Part shown: in pieces, positions 48,501-58,110 of the stretch
Numbering within the stretch: the first letter of the stretch is position 1
How the letters are laid out: every line of letters starts with the position of its first letter
NCBI GenBank assembly: GCA_949358305.1
Contig: OX442314.1
Span: forward strand, 62,073,369-62,133,368
Source: Strigamia acuminata
Taxonomy: Eukaryota > Arthropoda > Chilopoda > Geophilomorpha > Linotaeniidae
DNA length: 60,000 nucleotides
Direction of reading: 5' to 3'
The notes under the pieces: generated by a model
Seen by the model: the letters and a program-made list of their open reading frames with translations, nothing else
Database searches by the model: none
Told to the model about the DNA's origin: nothing
Program-made: the position numbers and the translations under genes

Positions 48501-49708
48501 ACCACTTTGTTTCCTTCTCCCGTTAGCTGACATATGGAAATTAAATTTCCTCTCAAAGTTGGTACGTATGTTACGTTTCGCATGTTCAAATTTACGTCTT
48601 GTCCGTCCACGTGACTTATTAACTCGACCGTTCCGTTCCCTCTGGATTCCATTTTTGCAGACTCTTCGGCCAAATAGACGTATCCCCTTTCAGCTTGAAA
48701 ATCGTGCAGAAATTCCCTGCGTGATGTGAGGTGCGTGGTCGCGCCTGAGTCTAGCAACCATTCCATTTTGCCCAAATCTGCAGCCGACATGGCGGCGTTG
48801 AGCGCGTACGTCTTTGTCGCTTCTGGCTTAGACTTATTTGCGTAACGCGCAACCGTTCCTCCTCGCGCCTCGCCTTGTCCGCGTCCTGTTTGAGCTTGTC
48901 CTCGTCCACGTCCACGACCCTTACTCCAACAATCCCGCGCTCGATGCCCCTGCTTGCCGCATTCATAACATGCTCCATCGTTGGTCCTAACCGTCGTACT
49001 ACTTTTGCAATCCCGTGCAAAATGCCCCTGTTTACCACAAGTGTAGCATTCGCCCCCATTGGGTCTGCTTTTCCTTCCACCTCGTTGCTTGAACGCTCTG
49101 TACGCCTTATTCTCGCTCCCTTCCTCTTCGTCTTCCCAACTTGCCTGCAATCGGATGGCTCGGCGCAAATCGTCCATCTTTATGTCCCTCTTTGCATAAT
49201 ACGACTTTGCAATGTGGTTGTATTTCTTGCTCAACCCCTTAATTGCATAGTATACTCTTTCCTTCTGTGTGATATTTTTGCCTGCCGCCGCCGATCTCTG
49301 TGCAATTGTGTCCACTCTATTTAGATAATGTTCCGCATCTTCGTTCTTAGCCATCTTCACACTCGTCAGTTCGTGGCCAATATCAATCTGTCTGTCCGCT
49401 TGCTTCCCTTCATGTCGCTCTGCTAGGCGATCCCACAGCTCCTTGCTGCTTCTAATTCCTTTGTGCATCCCAGCTTGCTCTGCCGATAAGGTGACTATAA
49501 TAATCCCTAGCGCTTGACTATTCTTCCGTCGCCATATATTCCACTCGTCCTCTTCCTCATCCGGATCTGGTTCCTCGCCCTCAATGACGTCCAACCACAA
49601 ATCTTTGGCTTGGAGCACCGCCTCCACTTGCATGCTCCATAAAAAATAGTTTGAGTCGCTCAACAATTCAATTCGATTGATACTTCCGCCTTGTATCGCA
49701 TCTGCCAT
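45506..49708 (-). CDS. Copia Gag-Pol polyprotein (1400 aa)
   Basis: A single uninterrupted frame from ATG at 49708. Gag region: residues about 1-210 with a Copia Gag-like fold (LWDRLAERHEGKQ), then two zinc knuckles CYTCGKQGHFARDC and CYECGKQGHRARDC near 220 and 250. Protease: WLLDSGATTHLTS near 320. Integrase: HHCC finger (about 475-515) and DDE parts LRTDNGGEF and NGVVEKYNRT. An acidic hinge (NDESDEDVADQSDDE) lies at about 790-830. RT: YDVETAYLYGLL and the catalytic FVDDIIAIG. RNase H: MTDASWSVG, SSCEAEIVALSE, CDSKSAID. Length is normal for animal Copia elements with a fused gag-pol. All catalytic residues I can identify are present. There is no separate gag stop, so protein ratios must be set by other means. 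Confidence 0.96.
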   Translation of the reverse strand: MADAIQGGSINRIELLSDSNYFLWSMQVEAVLQAKDLWLDVIEGEEPDPDEEEDEWNIWRRKNSQALGIIIVTLSAEQAGMHKGIRSSKELWDRLAERHEGKQADRQIDIGHELTSVKMAKNEDAEHYLNRVDTIAQRSAAAGKNITQKERVYYAIKGLSKKYNHIAKSYYAKRDIKMDDLRRAIRLQASWEDEEEGSENKAYRAFKQRGGRKSRPNGGECYTCGKQGHFARDCKSSTTVRTNDGACYECGKQGHRARDCWSKGRGRGRGQAQTGRGQGEARGGTVARYANKSKPEATKTYALNAAMSAADLGKMEWLLDSGATTHLTSRREFLHDFQAERGYVYLAEESAKMESRGNGTVELISHVDGQDVNLNMRNVTYVPTLRGNLISICQLTGEGNKVVFDNKGAEIITADGVLIGRATLREKMYILQAKSIVMQDFVNRVRDIARPKLGTATPGQREIDNKMLWHARMGHMSQQKMDQVKKSELLKGANYSMCQLPPCKYCIAGKQPRKPFKRTQGTATTRPLELWHADLCGPMEKSIGGSRYALVIIDDYSKYVYCSYLQDKSQAVEEIEFHRQREERTSGLKLDRLRTDNGGEFCGADAEYNWRKIGVKHERTVPYSPQSNGVVEKYNRTLSEKTRTLLKDAHLPDEFWAEAWATAVYTVNRSPTTASPETTPYEIRTGRKPVGIHFRVFGCTGHYHIPKQRRLGKFDQVTRVGIMVGYSANRKAYRLYDEARGHIIESRDVYFEEMARDSKAQEEQIAEMMAQEDTLGDTEGENRRQDLQEEEQDGAIGNDESDEDVADQSDDEVANESDEDVEQEPDERPVVQARERRPIGTFAERQLRLHGQLQARERILQERGVRRSERIAHKGAGGDVARVIKSLFTPATYTEAVECEERDHWVKAMENEMSSMGIHKVWRLEARSESKKPIKSKWVFRIKLHLDGCIKKYKARLVAVGCGQKPGEDYDRTFAPVMKIQSLRLLLAIAAKKKLRIRQYDVETAYLYGLLDEEIHMLQPEGFAVPGQEDKICFLQKSLYGLRQSGRCWNKRLNQALKDIGLQRLKGDPCVYTCIEEDSYFAVGIFVDDIIAIGSTDAVIDRHMNELGKIFKLMNMGTPSQILGMRVSVHKKGIMLTQEDYAKKIVKKYGMDGCAAKQTPLPIDQNLDVTGDSKPVDRSLYQEILGSLMYLMLGSRPDLAYAVSKLSTFSTKPTEMHLNALKRVLQYVKGTTHYGILFDRTRGPLELMTDASWSVGPDARSFSGYIVTYGGSLVSWKTKKQQLVTLSSCEAEIVALSEGVKELKWVRGLIAELQMESIQTGLNTFCDSKSAIDFSEDVQLGERTKHLLRKYMFIKDEVEVGNIKLNFVPTEAMMADPLTKPVSGEKLKKFARNMKFDFKG

Positions 49709-50045
49709 CGTCGTCTCGTTTTATTCTTGCAAATTTGCCTCTTTTTGTGCCCTTTTTCTTTCAATTTCACTTTCTTGCTTGATCGTTGTCAAACTTCACC
49801 ACTCTGGCGCTTTGTCGCCCAATTTATTGTTCATTTGTCGACTGCTTGTTACTTTTTAACATAGAGTCGCTCATTGTTGCATTGCCGCTTATGACTTTAT
49901 TGTTTAATCTTTACGATCTTTCTTTTTCTCTTTATAGGCCTTATTTTGCAATTTTTCACCTCTTTTCTGCTCTTTGCAGTCTTGCTTTTTACCAAGCCAG
50001 GAATCATAAATCACCAAACATATAAACCAATCCTCTGCTACCACT
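49709..50045 (-). other. Copia leader with initiator-tRNA-Met PBS
   Basis: Next to the 5' LTR (2-nt gap) the minus strand reads TGGTAGCAGAGGAT (50030-50043), complementary to the 3' end of animal initiator tRNA-Met. The remainder to 49709 is a short AT-rich untranslated leader. Confidence 0.85.
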
Positions 50046-50246
50046 TGAGGCAAATAAACATACCGGTTTGGTAATTTAAACACAACTTTTGGCACTTTTA
50101 TTCTCCTTCACCTCTCATCGGCACCATTACAATCACACAACAAACAACGATAGTCATGACAACCAAACATAACCAAAACGACGGTTGTCACGATCAAATA
50201 ATAATATGTAAACAGATTTACATCATTTGTCAAACACACTCTCACA
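50046..50246 (-). repeat. Copia 5' LTR
   Basis: 201 bp, TG...CA on the minus strand, right end of the element. Confidence 0.95.
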
Positions 50247-53200
50247 AAATAGTGCTGTTTTTCATTTGACAAAACTAGTCAAAAGTGAAATAGTGCTGTT
50301 TTTTATTTTACAAAACTAGTCAAAAGTGAAATAGTGCTGATGGTCATTTGAAAAAACTAGTCAAAAATGAAATAGTGCTGTTTTTTATTTGACAAAACTA
50401 GTCAAAAGTGAAATAGTGCTGATGGTCATTTGAAAAAACTAGTCAAAAGTGAAATAGTGCTGTTTTTCATTTGACAAAACTAGTCAAAAGTGAAATAGTG
50501 CTGTTTTTCATTTGACAAAACTAGTCAAAAGTGAAATAGTGCTGATGGTCATTTGAAAAAACTAGTAAAAAGTGAAATAGTGCTGTTTTTCATTTGAAAA
50601 AACTAGTCAAAAGTGAAATAGTGCTGTTTTTTATTTGACAAAACTAGTAAAAAGTGAAATAGTGCTGATGGTCATTTGAAAAAACTAGTCAAAAGTGAAA
50701 TAGTGCTGATGGTCATTTGAAAAAACTAGTCAAAAGTGAAATAGTGCTGATGGTCATTTGAAAAAACTAGTCAAAAGTGAAATAGTGCTGTTTTTCATTT
50801 GACAAAACTAGTCAAAAGTGAAATAGTGCTGTTTTTCATTTGACAAAACTAGTCAAAAGTGAAATAGTGCTGATGGTCATTTGAAAAAACTAGTAAAAAG
50901 TGAAATAGTGCTGTTTTTCATTTGAAAAAACTAGTCAAAAGTGAAATAGTGCTGTTTTTCATTTGACAAAACTAGTCAAAAGTGAAATAGTGCTGTTTTT
51001 TATTTTACAAAACTAGTCAAAAGTGAAATAGTGCTGATGGTCATTTGAAAAAACTAGTCAAAAATGAAATAGTGCTGTTTTTTATTTGACAAAACTAGTC
51101 AAAAGTGAAATAGTGCTGATGGTCATTTGAAAAAACTAGTCAAAAGTGAAATAGTGCTGTTTTTCATTTGACAAAACTAGTCAAAAGTGAAATAGTGCTG
51201 TTTTTCATTTGACAAAACTAGTCAAAAGTGAAATAGTGCTGATGGTCATTTGAAAAAACTAGTAAAAAGTGAAATAGTGCTGTTTTTCATTTGAAAAAAC
51301 TAGTCAAAAGTGAAATAGTGCTGTTTTTTATTTGACAAAACTAGTAAAAAGTGAAATAGTGCTGATGGTCATTTGAAAAAACTAGTCAAAAGTGAAATAG
51401 TGCTGATGGTCATTTGAAAAAACTAGTCAAAAGTGAAATAGTGCTGATGGTCATTTGACAAAACTAGTAAAAAGTGAAATAGTGCTGATGGTCATTTGAA
51501 AAAACTAGTCAAAAGTGAAATAGTGCTGTTTTTCATTTGAAAAAACTAGTCAAAAGTGAAATAGTGCTGTTTTTCATTTGACAAAACTAGTCAAAAGTGA
51601 AATAGTGCTGATGGTCATTTGAAAAAACTAGTCAAAAGTGAAATAGTGCTGATGGTCATTTGAAAAAACTAGTCAAAAGTGAAATAGTGCTGTTTTTCAT
51701 TTGACAAAACTAGTCAAAAGTGAAATAGTGCTGTTTTTCATTTGACAAAACTAGTCAAAAGTGAAATAGTGCTGATGGTCATTTGAAAAAACTAGTAAAA
51801 AGTGAAATAGTGCTGTTTTTCATTTGAAAAAACTAGTCAAAAGTGAAATAGTGCTGTTTTTTATTTGACAAAACTAGTAAAAAGTGAAATAGTGCTGATG
51901 GTCATTTGAAAAAACTAGTAAAAAGTGAAATAGTGCTGATGGTCATTTGAAAAAACTAGTCAAAAGTGAAATAGTGCTGATGGTCATTTGACAAAACTAG
52001 TAAAAAGTGAAATAGTGCTGATGGTCATTTGAAAAAACTAGTAAAAAGTGAAATAGTGCTGTTTTTCATTTGAAAAAACTAGTCAAAAGTGAAATAGTGC
52101 TGTTTTTTATTTTACAAAACTAGTCAAAAGTGAAATAGTGCTGATGGTCATTTGAAAAAACTAGTCAAAAGTGAAATAGTGCTGATGGTCATTTGAAAAA
52201 ACTAGTCAAAAGTGAAATAGTGCTGTTTTTCATTTGACAAAACTAGTCAAAAGTGAAATAGTGCTGTTTTTCATTTGACAAAACTAGTCAAAAGTGAAAT
52301 AGTGCTGATGGTCATTTGAAAAAACTAGTAAAAAGTGAAATAGTGCTGTTTTTCATTTGAAAAAACTAGTCAAAAGTGAAATAGTGCTGTTTTTCATTTG
52401 ACAAAACTAGTCAAAAGTGAAATAGTGCTGTTTTTTATTTTACAAAACTAGTCAAAAGTGAAATAGTGCTGATGGTCATTTGAAAAAACTAGTCAAAAAT
52501 GAAATAGTGCTGTTTTTTATTTGACAAAACTAGTCAAAAGTGAAATAGTGCTGATGGTCATTTGAAAAAACTAGTCAAAAGTGAAATAGTGCTGTTTTTC
52601 ATTTGACAAAACTAGTCAAAAGTGAAATAGTGCTGTTTTTCATTTGACAAAACTAGTCAAAAGTGAAATAGTGCTGATGGTCATTTGAAAAAACTAGTAA
52701 AAAGTGAAATAGTGCTGTTTTTCATTTGAAAAAACTAGTCAAAAGTGAAATAGTGCTGTTTTTTATTTGACAAAACTAGTAAAAAGTGAAATAGTGCTGA
52801 TGGTCATTTGAAAAAACTAGTCAAAAGTGAAATAGTGCTGATGGTCATTTGAAAAAACTAGTCAAAAGTGAAATAGTGCTGATGGTCATTTGACAAAACT
52901 AGTAAAAAGTGAAATAGTGCTGATGGTCATTTGAAAAAACTAGTCAAAAGTGAAATAGTGCTGTTTTTCATTTGAAAAAACTAGTCAAAAGTGAAATAGT
53001 GCTGTTTTTCATTTGACAAAACTAGTCAAAAGTGAAATAGTGCTGATGGTCATTTGAAAAAACTAGTCAAAAGTGAAATAGTGCTGATGGTCATTTGAAA
53101 AAACTAGTCAAAAGTGAAATAGTGCTGTTTTTCATTTGACAAAACTAGTCAAAAGTGAAATAGTGCTGTTTTTCATTTGACAAAACTAGTCAAAAGTGAA

Positions 53201-55954
53201 ATAGTGCTGATGGTCATTTGAAAAAACTAGTAAAAAGTGAAATAGTGCTGTTTTTCATTTGAAAAAACTAGTCAAAAGTGAAATAGTGCTGTTTTTTATT
53301 TGACAAAACTAGTAAAAAGTGAAATAGTGCTGATGGTCATTTGAAAAAACTAGTAAAAAGTGAAATAGTGCTGATGGTCATTTGAAAAAACTAGTCAAAA
53401 GTGAAATAGTGCTGATGGTCATTTGACAAAACTAGTAAAAAGTGAAATAGTGCTGATGGTCATTTGAAAAAACTAGTCAAAAGTGAAATAGTGCTGTTTT
53501 TCATTTGAAAAAACTAGTCAAAAGTGAAATAGTGCTGTTTTTCATTTGACAAAACTAGTCAAAAGTGAAATAGTGCTGTTTTTTATTTGACAAAATAGTA
53601 AAAAGTGAAATAGTGCTGATGGTCATTTGAAAAAACTAGTCAAAAGTGAAATAGTGCTGTTTTTTATTTGACAAAATAGTAAAAAGTGAAATGGTGCTGA
53701 TGGTCATTTGAAAAAACTAGTCAAAAGTGAAATAGTGCTGTTTTTTATTTGACAAAATAGTAAAAAGTGAAATGGTGCTGATGGTCATTTGAAAAAACTA
53801 GTCAAAAGTGAAATAGTGCTGTTTTTCATTTGACAAAACTAGTCAAAAGTGAAATAGTGCTGTTTTTCATTTGACAAAACTAGTAAAAAGTGAAATAGTG
53901 CTGATGGTCATTTGAAAAAACTAGTAAAAAGTGAAATAGTGCTGTTTTTCATTTGAAAAAACTAGTCAAAAGTGAAATAGTGCTGTTTTTTATTTGACAA
54001 AACTAGTAAAAAGTGAAATAGTGCTGATGGTCATTTGAAAAAACTAGTAAAAAGTGAAATAGTGCTGATGGTCATTTGAAAAAACTAGTAAAAAGTGAAA
54101 TAGTGCTGTTTTTCATTTGAAAAAACTAGTCAAAAGTGAAATAGTGCTGTTTTTTATTTTACAAAACTAGTCAAAAGTGAAATAGTGCTGATGGTCATTT
54201 GAAAAAACTAGTCAAAAGTGAAATAGTGCTGATGGTCATTTGAAAAAACTAGTCAAAAGTGAAATAGTGCTGTTTTTCATTTGACAAAACTAGTCAAAAG
54301 TGAAATAGTGCTGTTTTTCATTTGACAAAACTAGTCAAAAGTGAAATAGTGCTGATGGTCATTTGAAAAAACTAGTAAAAAGTGAAATAGTGCTGTTTTT
54401 CATTTGAAAAAACTAGTCAAAAGTGAAATAGTGCTGTTTTTCATTTGACAAAACTAGTCAAAAGTGAAATAGTGCTGTTTTTTATTTTACAAAACTAGTC
54501 AAAAGTGAAATAGTGCTGATGGTCATTTGAAAAAACTAGTCAAAAATGAAATAGTGCTGTTTTTTATTTGACAAAACTAGTCAAAAGTGAAATAGTGCTG
54601 ATGGTCATTTGAAAAAACTAGTCAAAAGTGAAATAGTGCTGTTTTTCATTTGACAAAACTAGTCAAAAGTGAAATAGTGCTGTTTTTCATTTGACAAAAC
54701 TAGTCAAAAGTGAAATAGTGCTGATGGTCATTTGAAAAAACTAGTAAAAAGTGAAATAGTGCTGTTTTTCATTTGAAAAAACTAGTCAAAAGTGAAATAG
54801 TGCTGTTTTTTATTTGACAAAACTAGTAAAAAGTGAAATAGTGCTGATGGTCATTTGAAAAAACTAGTCAAAAGTGAAATAGTGCTGATGGTCATTTGAA
54901 AAAACTAGTCAAAAGTGAAATAGTGCTGATGGTCATTTGACAAAACTAGTAAAAAGTGAAATAGTGCTGATGGTCATTTGAAAAAACTAGTCAAAAGTGA
55001 AATAGTGCTGTTTTTCATTTGAAAAAACTAGTCAAAAGTGAAATAGTGCTGTTTTTCATTTGACAAAACTAGTCAAAAGTGAAATAGTGCTGATGGTCAT
55101 TTGAAAAAACTAGTCAAAAGTGAAATAGTGCTGATGGTCATTTGAAAAAACTAGTCAAAAGTGAAATAGTGCTGTTTTTCATTTGACAAAACTAGTCAAA
55201 AGTGAAATAGTGCTGTTTTTCATTTGACAAAACTAGTCAAAAGTGAAATAGTGCTGATGGTCATTTGAAAAAACTAGTAAAAAGTGAAATAGTGCTGTTT
55301 TTCATTTGAAAAAACTAGTCAAAAGTGAAATAGTGCTGTTTTTTATTTGACAAAACTAGTAAAAAGTGAAATAGTGCTGATGGTCATTTGAAAAAACTAG
55401 TAAAAAGTGAAATAGTGCTGATGGTCATTTGAAAAAACTAGTCAAAAGTGAAATAGTGCTGATGGTCATTTGACAAAACTAGTAAAAAGTGAAATAGTGC
55501 TGATGGTCATTTGAAAAAACTAGTCAAAAGTGAAATAGTGCTGTTTTTCATTTGAAAAAACTAGTCAAAAGTGAAATAGTGCTGTTTTTCATTTGACAAA
55601 ACTAGTCAAAAGTGAAATAGTGCTGTTTTTTATTTGACAAAATAGTAAAAAGTGAAATAGTGCTGATGGTCATTTGAAAAAACTAGTCAAAAGTGAAATA
55701 GTGCTGTTTTTTATTTGACAAAATAGTAAAAAGTGAAATGGTGCTGATGGTCATTTGAAAAAACTAGTCAAAAGTGAAATAGTGCTGTTTTTTATTTGAC
55801 AAAATAGTAAAAAGTGAAATGGTGCTGATGGTCATTTGAAAAAACTAGTCAAAAGTGAAATAGTGCTGTTTTTCATTTGACAAAACTAGTCAAAAGTGAA
55901 ATAGTGCTGTTTTTCATTTGACAAAACTAGTAAAAAGTGAAATAGTGCTGATGG
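50247..55954. repeat. 41-bp minisatellite, right part (~139 units)
   Basis: Same unit as 44182-45255. Rare variants mark a higher-order pattern. ATGGTCATTTGACA units occur at about 51446, 51979, 52881, 53414, 54928 and 55461 (pairs always 533 bp apart, blocks 1435 and 2047 bp apart). A unit lacking one C (ACAAAATAGT) occurs three times near 53591-53753 and again 2047 bp later. Block-wise amplification therefore followed unit amplification. No coding potential. Confidence 0.96.
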
Positions 55955-57084
55955 TGTGACGATTACCTTCTGGAGATAGCAATTGCTAAACTAAAGTGTG
56001 AACTATCTGTGTGAAAGTGTAAAATATGTAAACCTGATGTTTTCTCAAAACATATAACATTTATTCCGGTTGAAACTTATATAAATATTATGCCTACAAG
56101 TGGCTAAAATGACGATGAGTTAAACTATACAGTTATTTGGCAAGAGCCCTGAAATAATATCATTTGAAGGCTTCAGTCATGCAATAAGAATTTGTAACGG
56201 TCTTATTGCTGTGACGTAAAAGATGTCATCTATGAATGGCTTTGGCTTCTAAATGGTCCGGGGTTTGGTTCTAAAAGGTGTGTAAATGGTTAGGCTGGGT
56301 GGGTTATATCCGAGAGGTGCGGTTGACTTTTCTGTATCGTCACACACATCGCATCGCAGATAATTGTTGTAATCAATAATTACCGCGAGATGTAACAATG
56401 TGAGAATAAATAGTCATATTAATTCTATGGAATTAATCATGATATTTTAGAGTCACAAACTTAACTAAACTGTGAAAATAAATAACATATATTAAAATAG
56501 CGCCGAGCTATTTTTTGCCCCGAGTGCAATCAACATCTAAGTTAGACTTAAATGTTCCGTCAAACCAATAACGAATTGAATCGAAATACCTCGCAGGAAA
56601 GGTTATCCATCGCCGGGAAATTACTCCACTTGGTCCTGGCTGGCGGGAGAGTAACCGGGAAATTACTCCGCGTCGATTACTCTGATAATGTGTCTGTGGA
56701 ATATTAAATACTCCACTCTAGATTCTACATTACCAATGCGTCTGTGAATTTTACTCCACTCTAGATTCTGCATTCTACAACGGAATGTTGGCATGAAGCT
56801 GGAGGGAGTGCGTCTGTGGGTTGTACTCCACTCTAGATACTACACTTAAATGTGTCTGTGAAGTACTCACTCTAGTTACTACATTTCTACAACGGAATGT
56901 TGGCATGAAGAGGCGGGCAGTGTGTCTGTGAGTCTTCTACCCACTCTAGATACTTACACTAAATACAAAGTATTTCTACAACGGATTGTCGGAACGCAGA
57001 GAAGTATAATATGTGCTCAAGTAAATATCGGTATCAAACAAAACAAGAACAAGAGCGAGCTATATCCGTTTTGCAGGGGGATAT
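55955..57084 (-). repeat. LTR related to Gypsy B (interrupted by Gypsy Z)
   Basis: Starts TGTGACGATTACC directly at the minisatellite edge and shares an ordered set of motifs with 41584-42406: CTCAAAACA..AACATTTATT, GTTAAACTATACA, AGCCCT, AATGGTCCGGG, CCGAGAGGTGCGGTTGAC and finally CAGGGGGATAT, where Gypsy Z begins. Read on the minus strand, AATAAA is at about 56050. The U3 part is not visible and may lie beyond the window, after Gypsy Z. It could instead be a 390-bp solo LTR ending at 56344 (TATCGTCACA). No target duplication is found. Confidence 0.5.
56690..56995. repeat. Imperfect ~60-110-bp repeats with GTCTGTG and CACTCTAGAT boxes
   Basis: Five occurrences of TG(T/C)GTCTGTG each followed by CC/CTCTAG(A)T.CTACA. 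Longer pieces CTACAACGGAATGTTGGCATGAAG repeat at about 56774, 56888 and (degenerate) 56970. They lie inside the Gypsy-B-related LTR, at the place corresponding roughly to the repeats at 42460-42620 there. Confidence 0.65.
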
Positions 57085-57577
57085 TGTTACGCGGTAGAGC
57101 CGTACCGTGTATCGGCTGGCTCTGCTCGCTCTGTTTAGGCATTTAATGCAATGAATTCTCACTAGACGGCGCTGCGCACCTAATTAGATGCACAGACCGT
57201 TCAACTTAGTTGATAGGGGGAATAGGAGTTTACTTAGTGAGCTGATTAAGCCAGAGAGCTCAGATCTCTTTTGATTCTCAAACTGTTACCTTCACCTACT
57301 ACTGCCAGCCGGTTGACGGTCAGGCAGGACTAGGTTTCCTGAATTGAATTGAATAAACAACAGCATCATCCTTATTTGATTTGAATGAACCATTTATGTG
57401 TTTTAGGTTTAATAAATGAACAAATGTAATAAGAGCTGATGACCGAACATTTACATTAGTAAATGTCCGACTTTGAACAATAAAGCCAACAGGCATTTTA
57501 CATATAAAACCCTGTGTCATTCTTGATTGAATTCATGTCACGTAGGACTAAATCAATCCCCATTTAGCCACGTAACA
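57085..57577 (+). repeat. Gypsy Z 5' LTR (493 bp)
   Basis: Begins TGTTACGCGG and ends CCACGTAACA, perfect 7-bp inverted termini, followed 2 nt later by the PBS. AATAAA occurs at 57351. The second LTR is outside the window, so the limits are inferred from termini and PBS. Confidence 0.75.
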
Positions 57578-57579
57578 AC

Positions 57580-57593
57580 TGGTGGAGATGCGG
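57580..57593 (+). other. Gypsy Z primer-binding site (tRNA-Ala-like)
   Basis: TGGTGGAGATGCGG matches the complement of the eukaryotic tRNA-Ala 3' end over 14 nt, then diverges. Confidence 0.7.
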
Positions 57594-58110
57594 TCTCGAT
57601 TGTAGCCCGTTTAAATTGTTAAAATTATAAAAATTAGATTTAAAAATGCTTAAAAATCTCTTTAAAAATCAAGATATAAATAGTGAAAATTGCTGATTTT
57701 ATAGCAATTATCTTGAATGACTCAGAGTTGGTAAAAACAAGTGAAGTCACAGCTTGAATATTTAATGTCATTGTGTGAAATAATTTGCATTTTGGAAATG
57801 AAAATAGAGTTAATTGTTTATTAGGGATTAATTAATTGATTTACAATTGTTATATTTAGAATAAATAAAATATATAGTGTATAAATACTAATTTTGATAT
57901 TTATTTACAGGAAATTTTGTGAATTTATAGGAATTGAAAAATTGTTTTGAAATGTTATTGTTGGATTATTTTCTTTGTAATTTTGAGTGTAATATTTATG
58001 AATTATATGCTAATAACACTTTAAGTTTTCAGGTAATGAATTCGTGTTAGTGTATTCAGTGTTTAGAAAGAGATTAGTGCTAGTGAAGTGAATAAAAAAG
58101 TGCAATATAA
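57594..58110 (+). other. Gypsy Z leader
   Basis: AT-rich, about 520 nt, no coding potential. It ends with a TAA in the gag frame at 58108-58110, followed by GGCTTCAG at 58111-58118, which may be a splice acceptor. Confidence 0.55.

Larger units (their letters stand above)
45256..50246 (-). mobile_element. Complete Ty1/Copia retrotransposon (4991 bp)
   Basis: Two 201-bp LTRs (TGTGAGAGTG...TTTGCCTCA on the minus strand) differ at one visible base (ACACC versus ACAAC). AAATA flanks both ends (45251-45255 and 50247-50251) and belongs to the minisatellite unit. PBS, PPT and one full-length polyprotein frame are present, in integrase-before-RT order typical of Copia. Probably autonomous and recently inserted. 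Confidence 0.97.

Noticed and set aside
46214-49324. Plus-strand frames of 70-195 codons inside the Copia element
   Set aside because: Antisense to the intact polyprotein; compositional shadows.
44182-55954. CRISPR-like array
   Set aside because: Units are contiguous near-identical 41-mers without unique spacers, in a eukaryotic context interrupted by a retrotransposon. It is a minisatellite.
55955-56344. Independent 390-bp solo LTR
   Set aside because: Possible (TGTGACG...CGTCACA), but there is no target duplication, and similarity to the Gypsy B LTR seems to extend further. Kept only as an alternative.
57074-57084. GCAGGGGGATAT as a polypurine tract making 57085-57577 a 3' LTR
   Set aside because: The same LTR is followed by a PBS and gag, so it is a 5' LTR. 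The purine run also occurs in the Gypsy B LTR at 42396 without an LTR after it.
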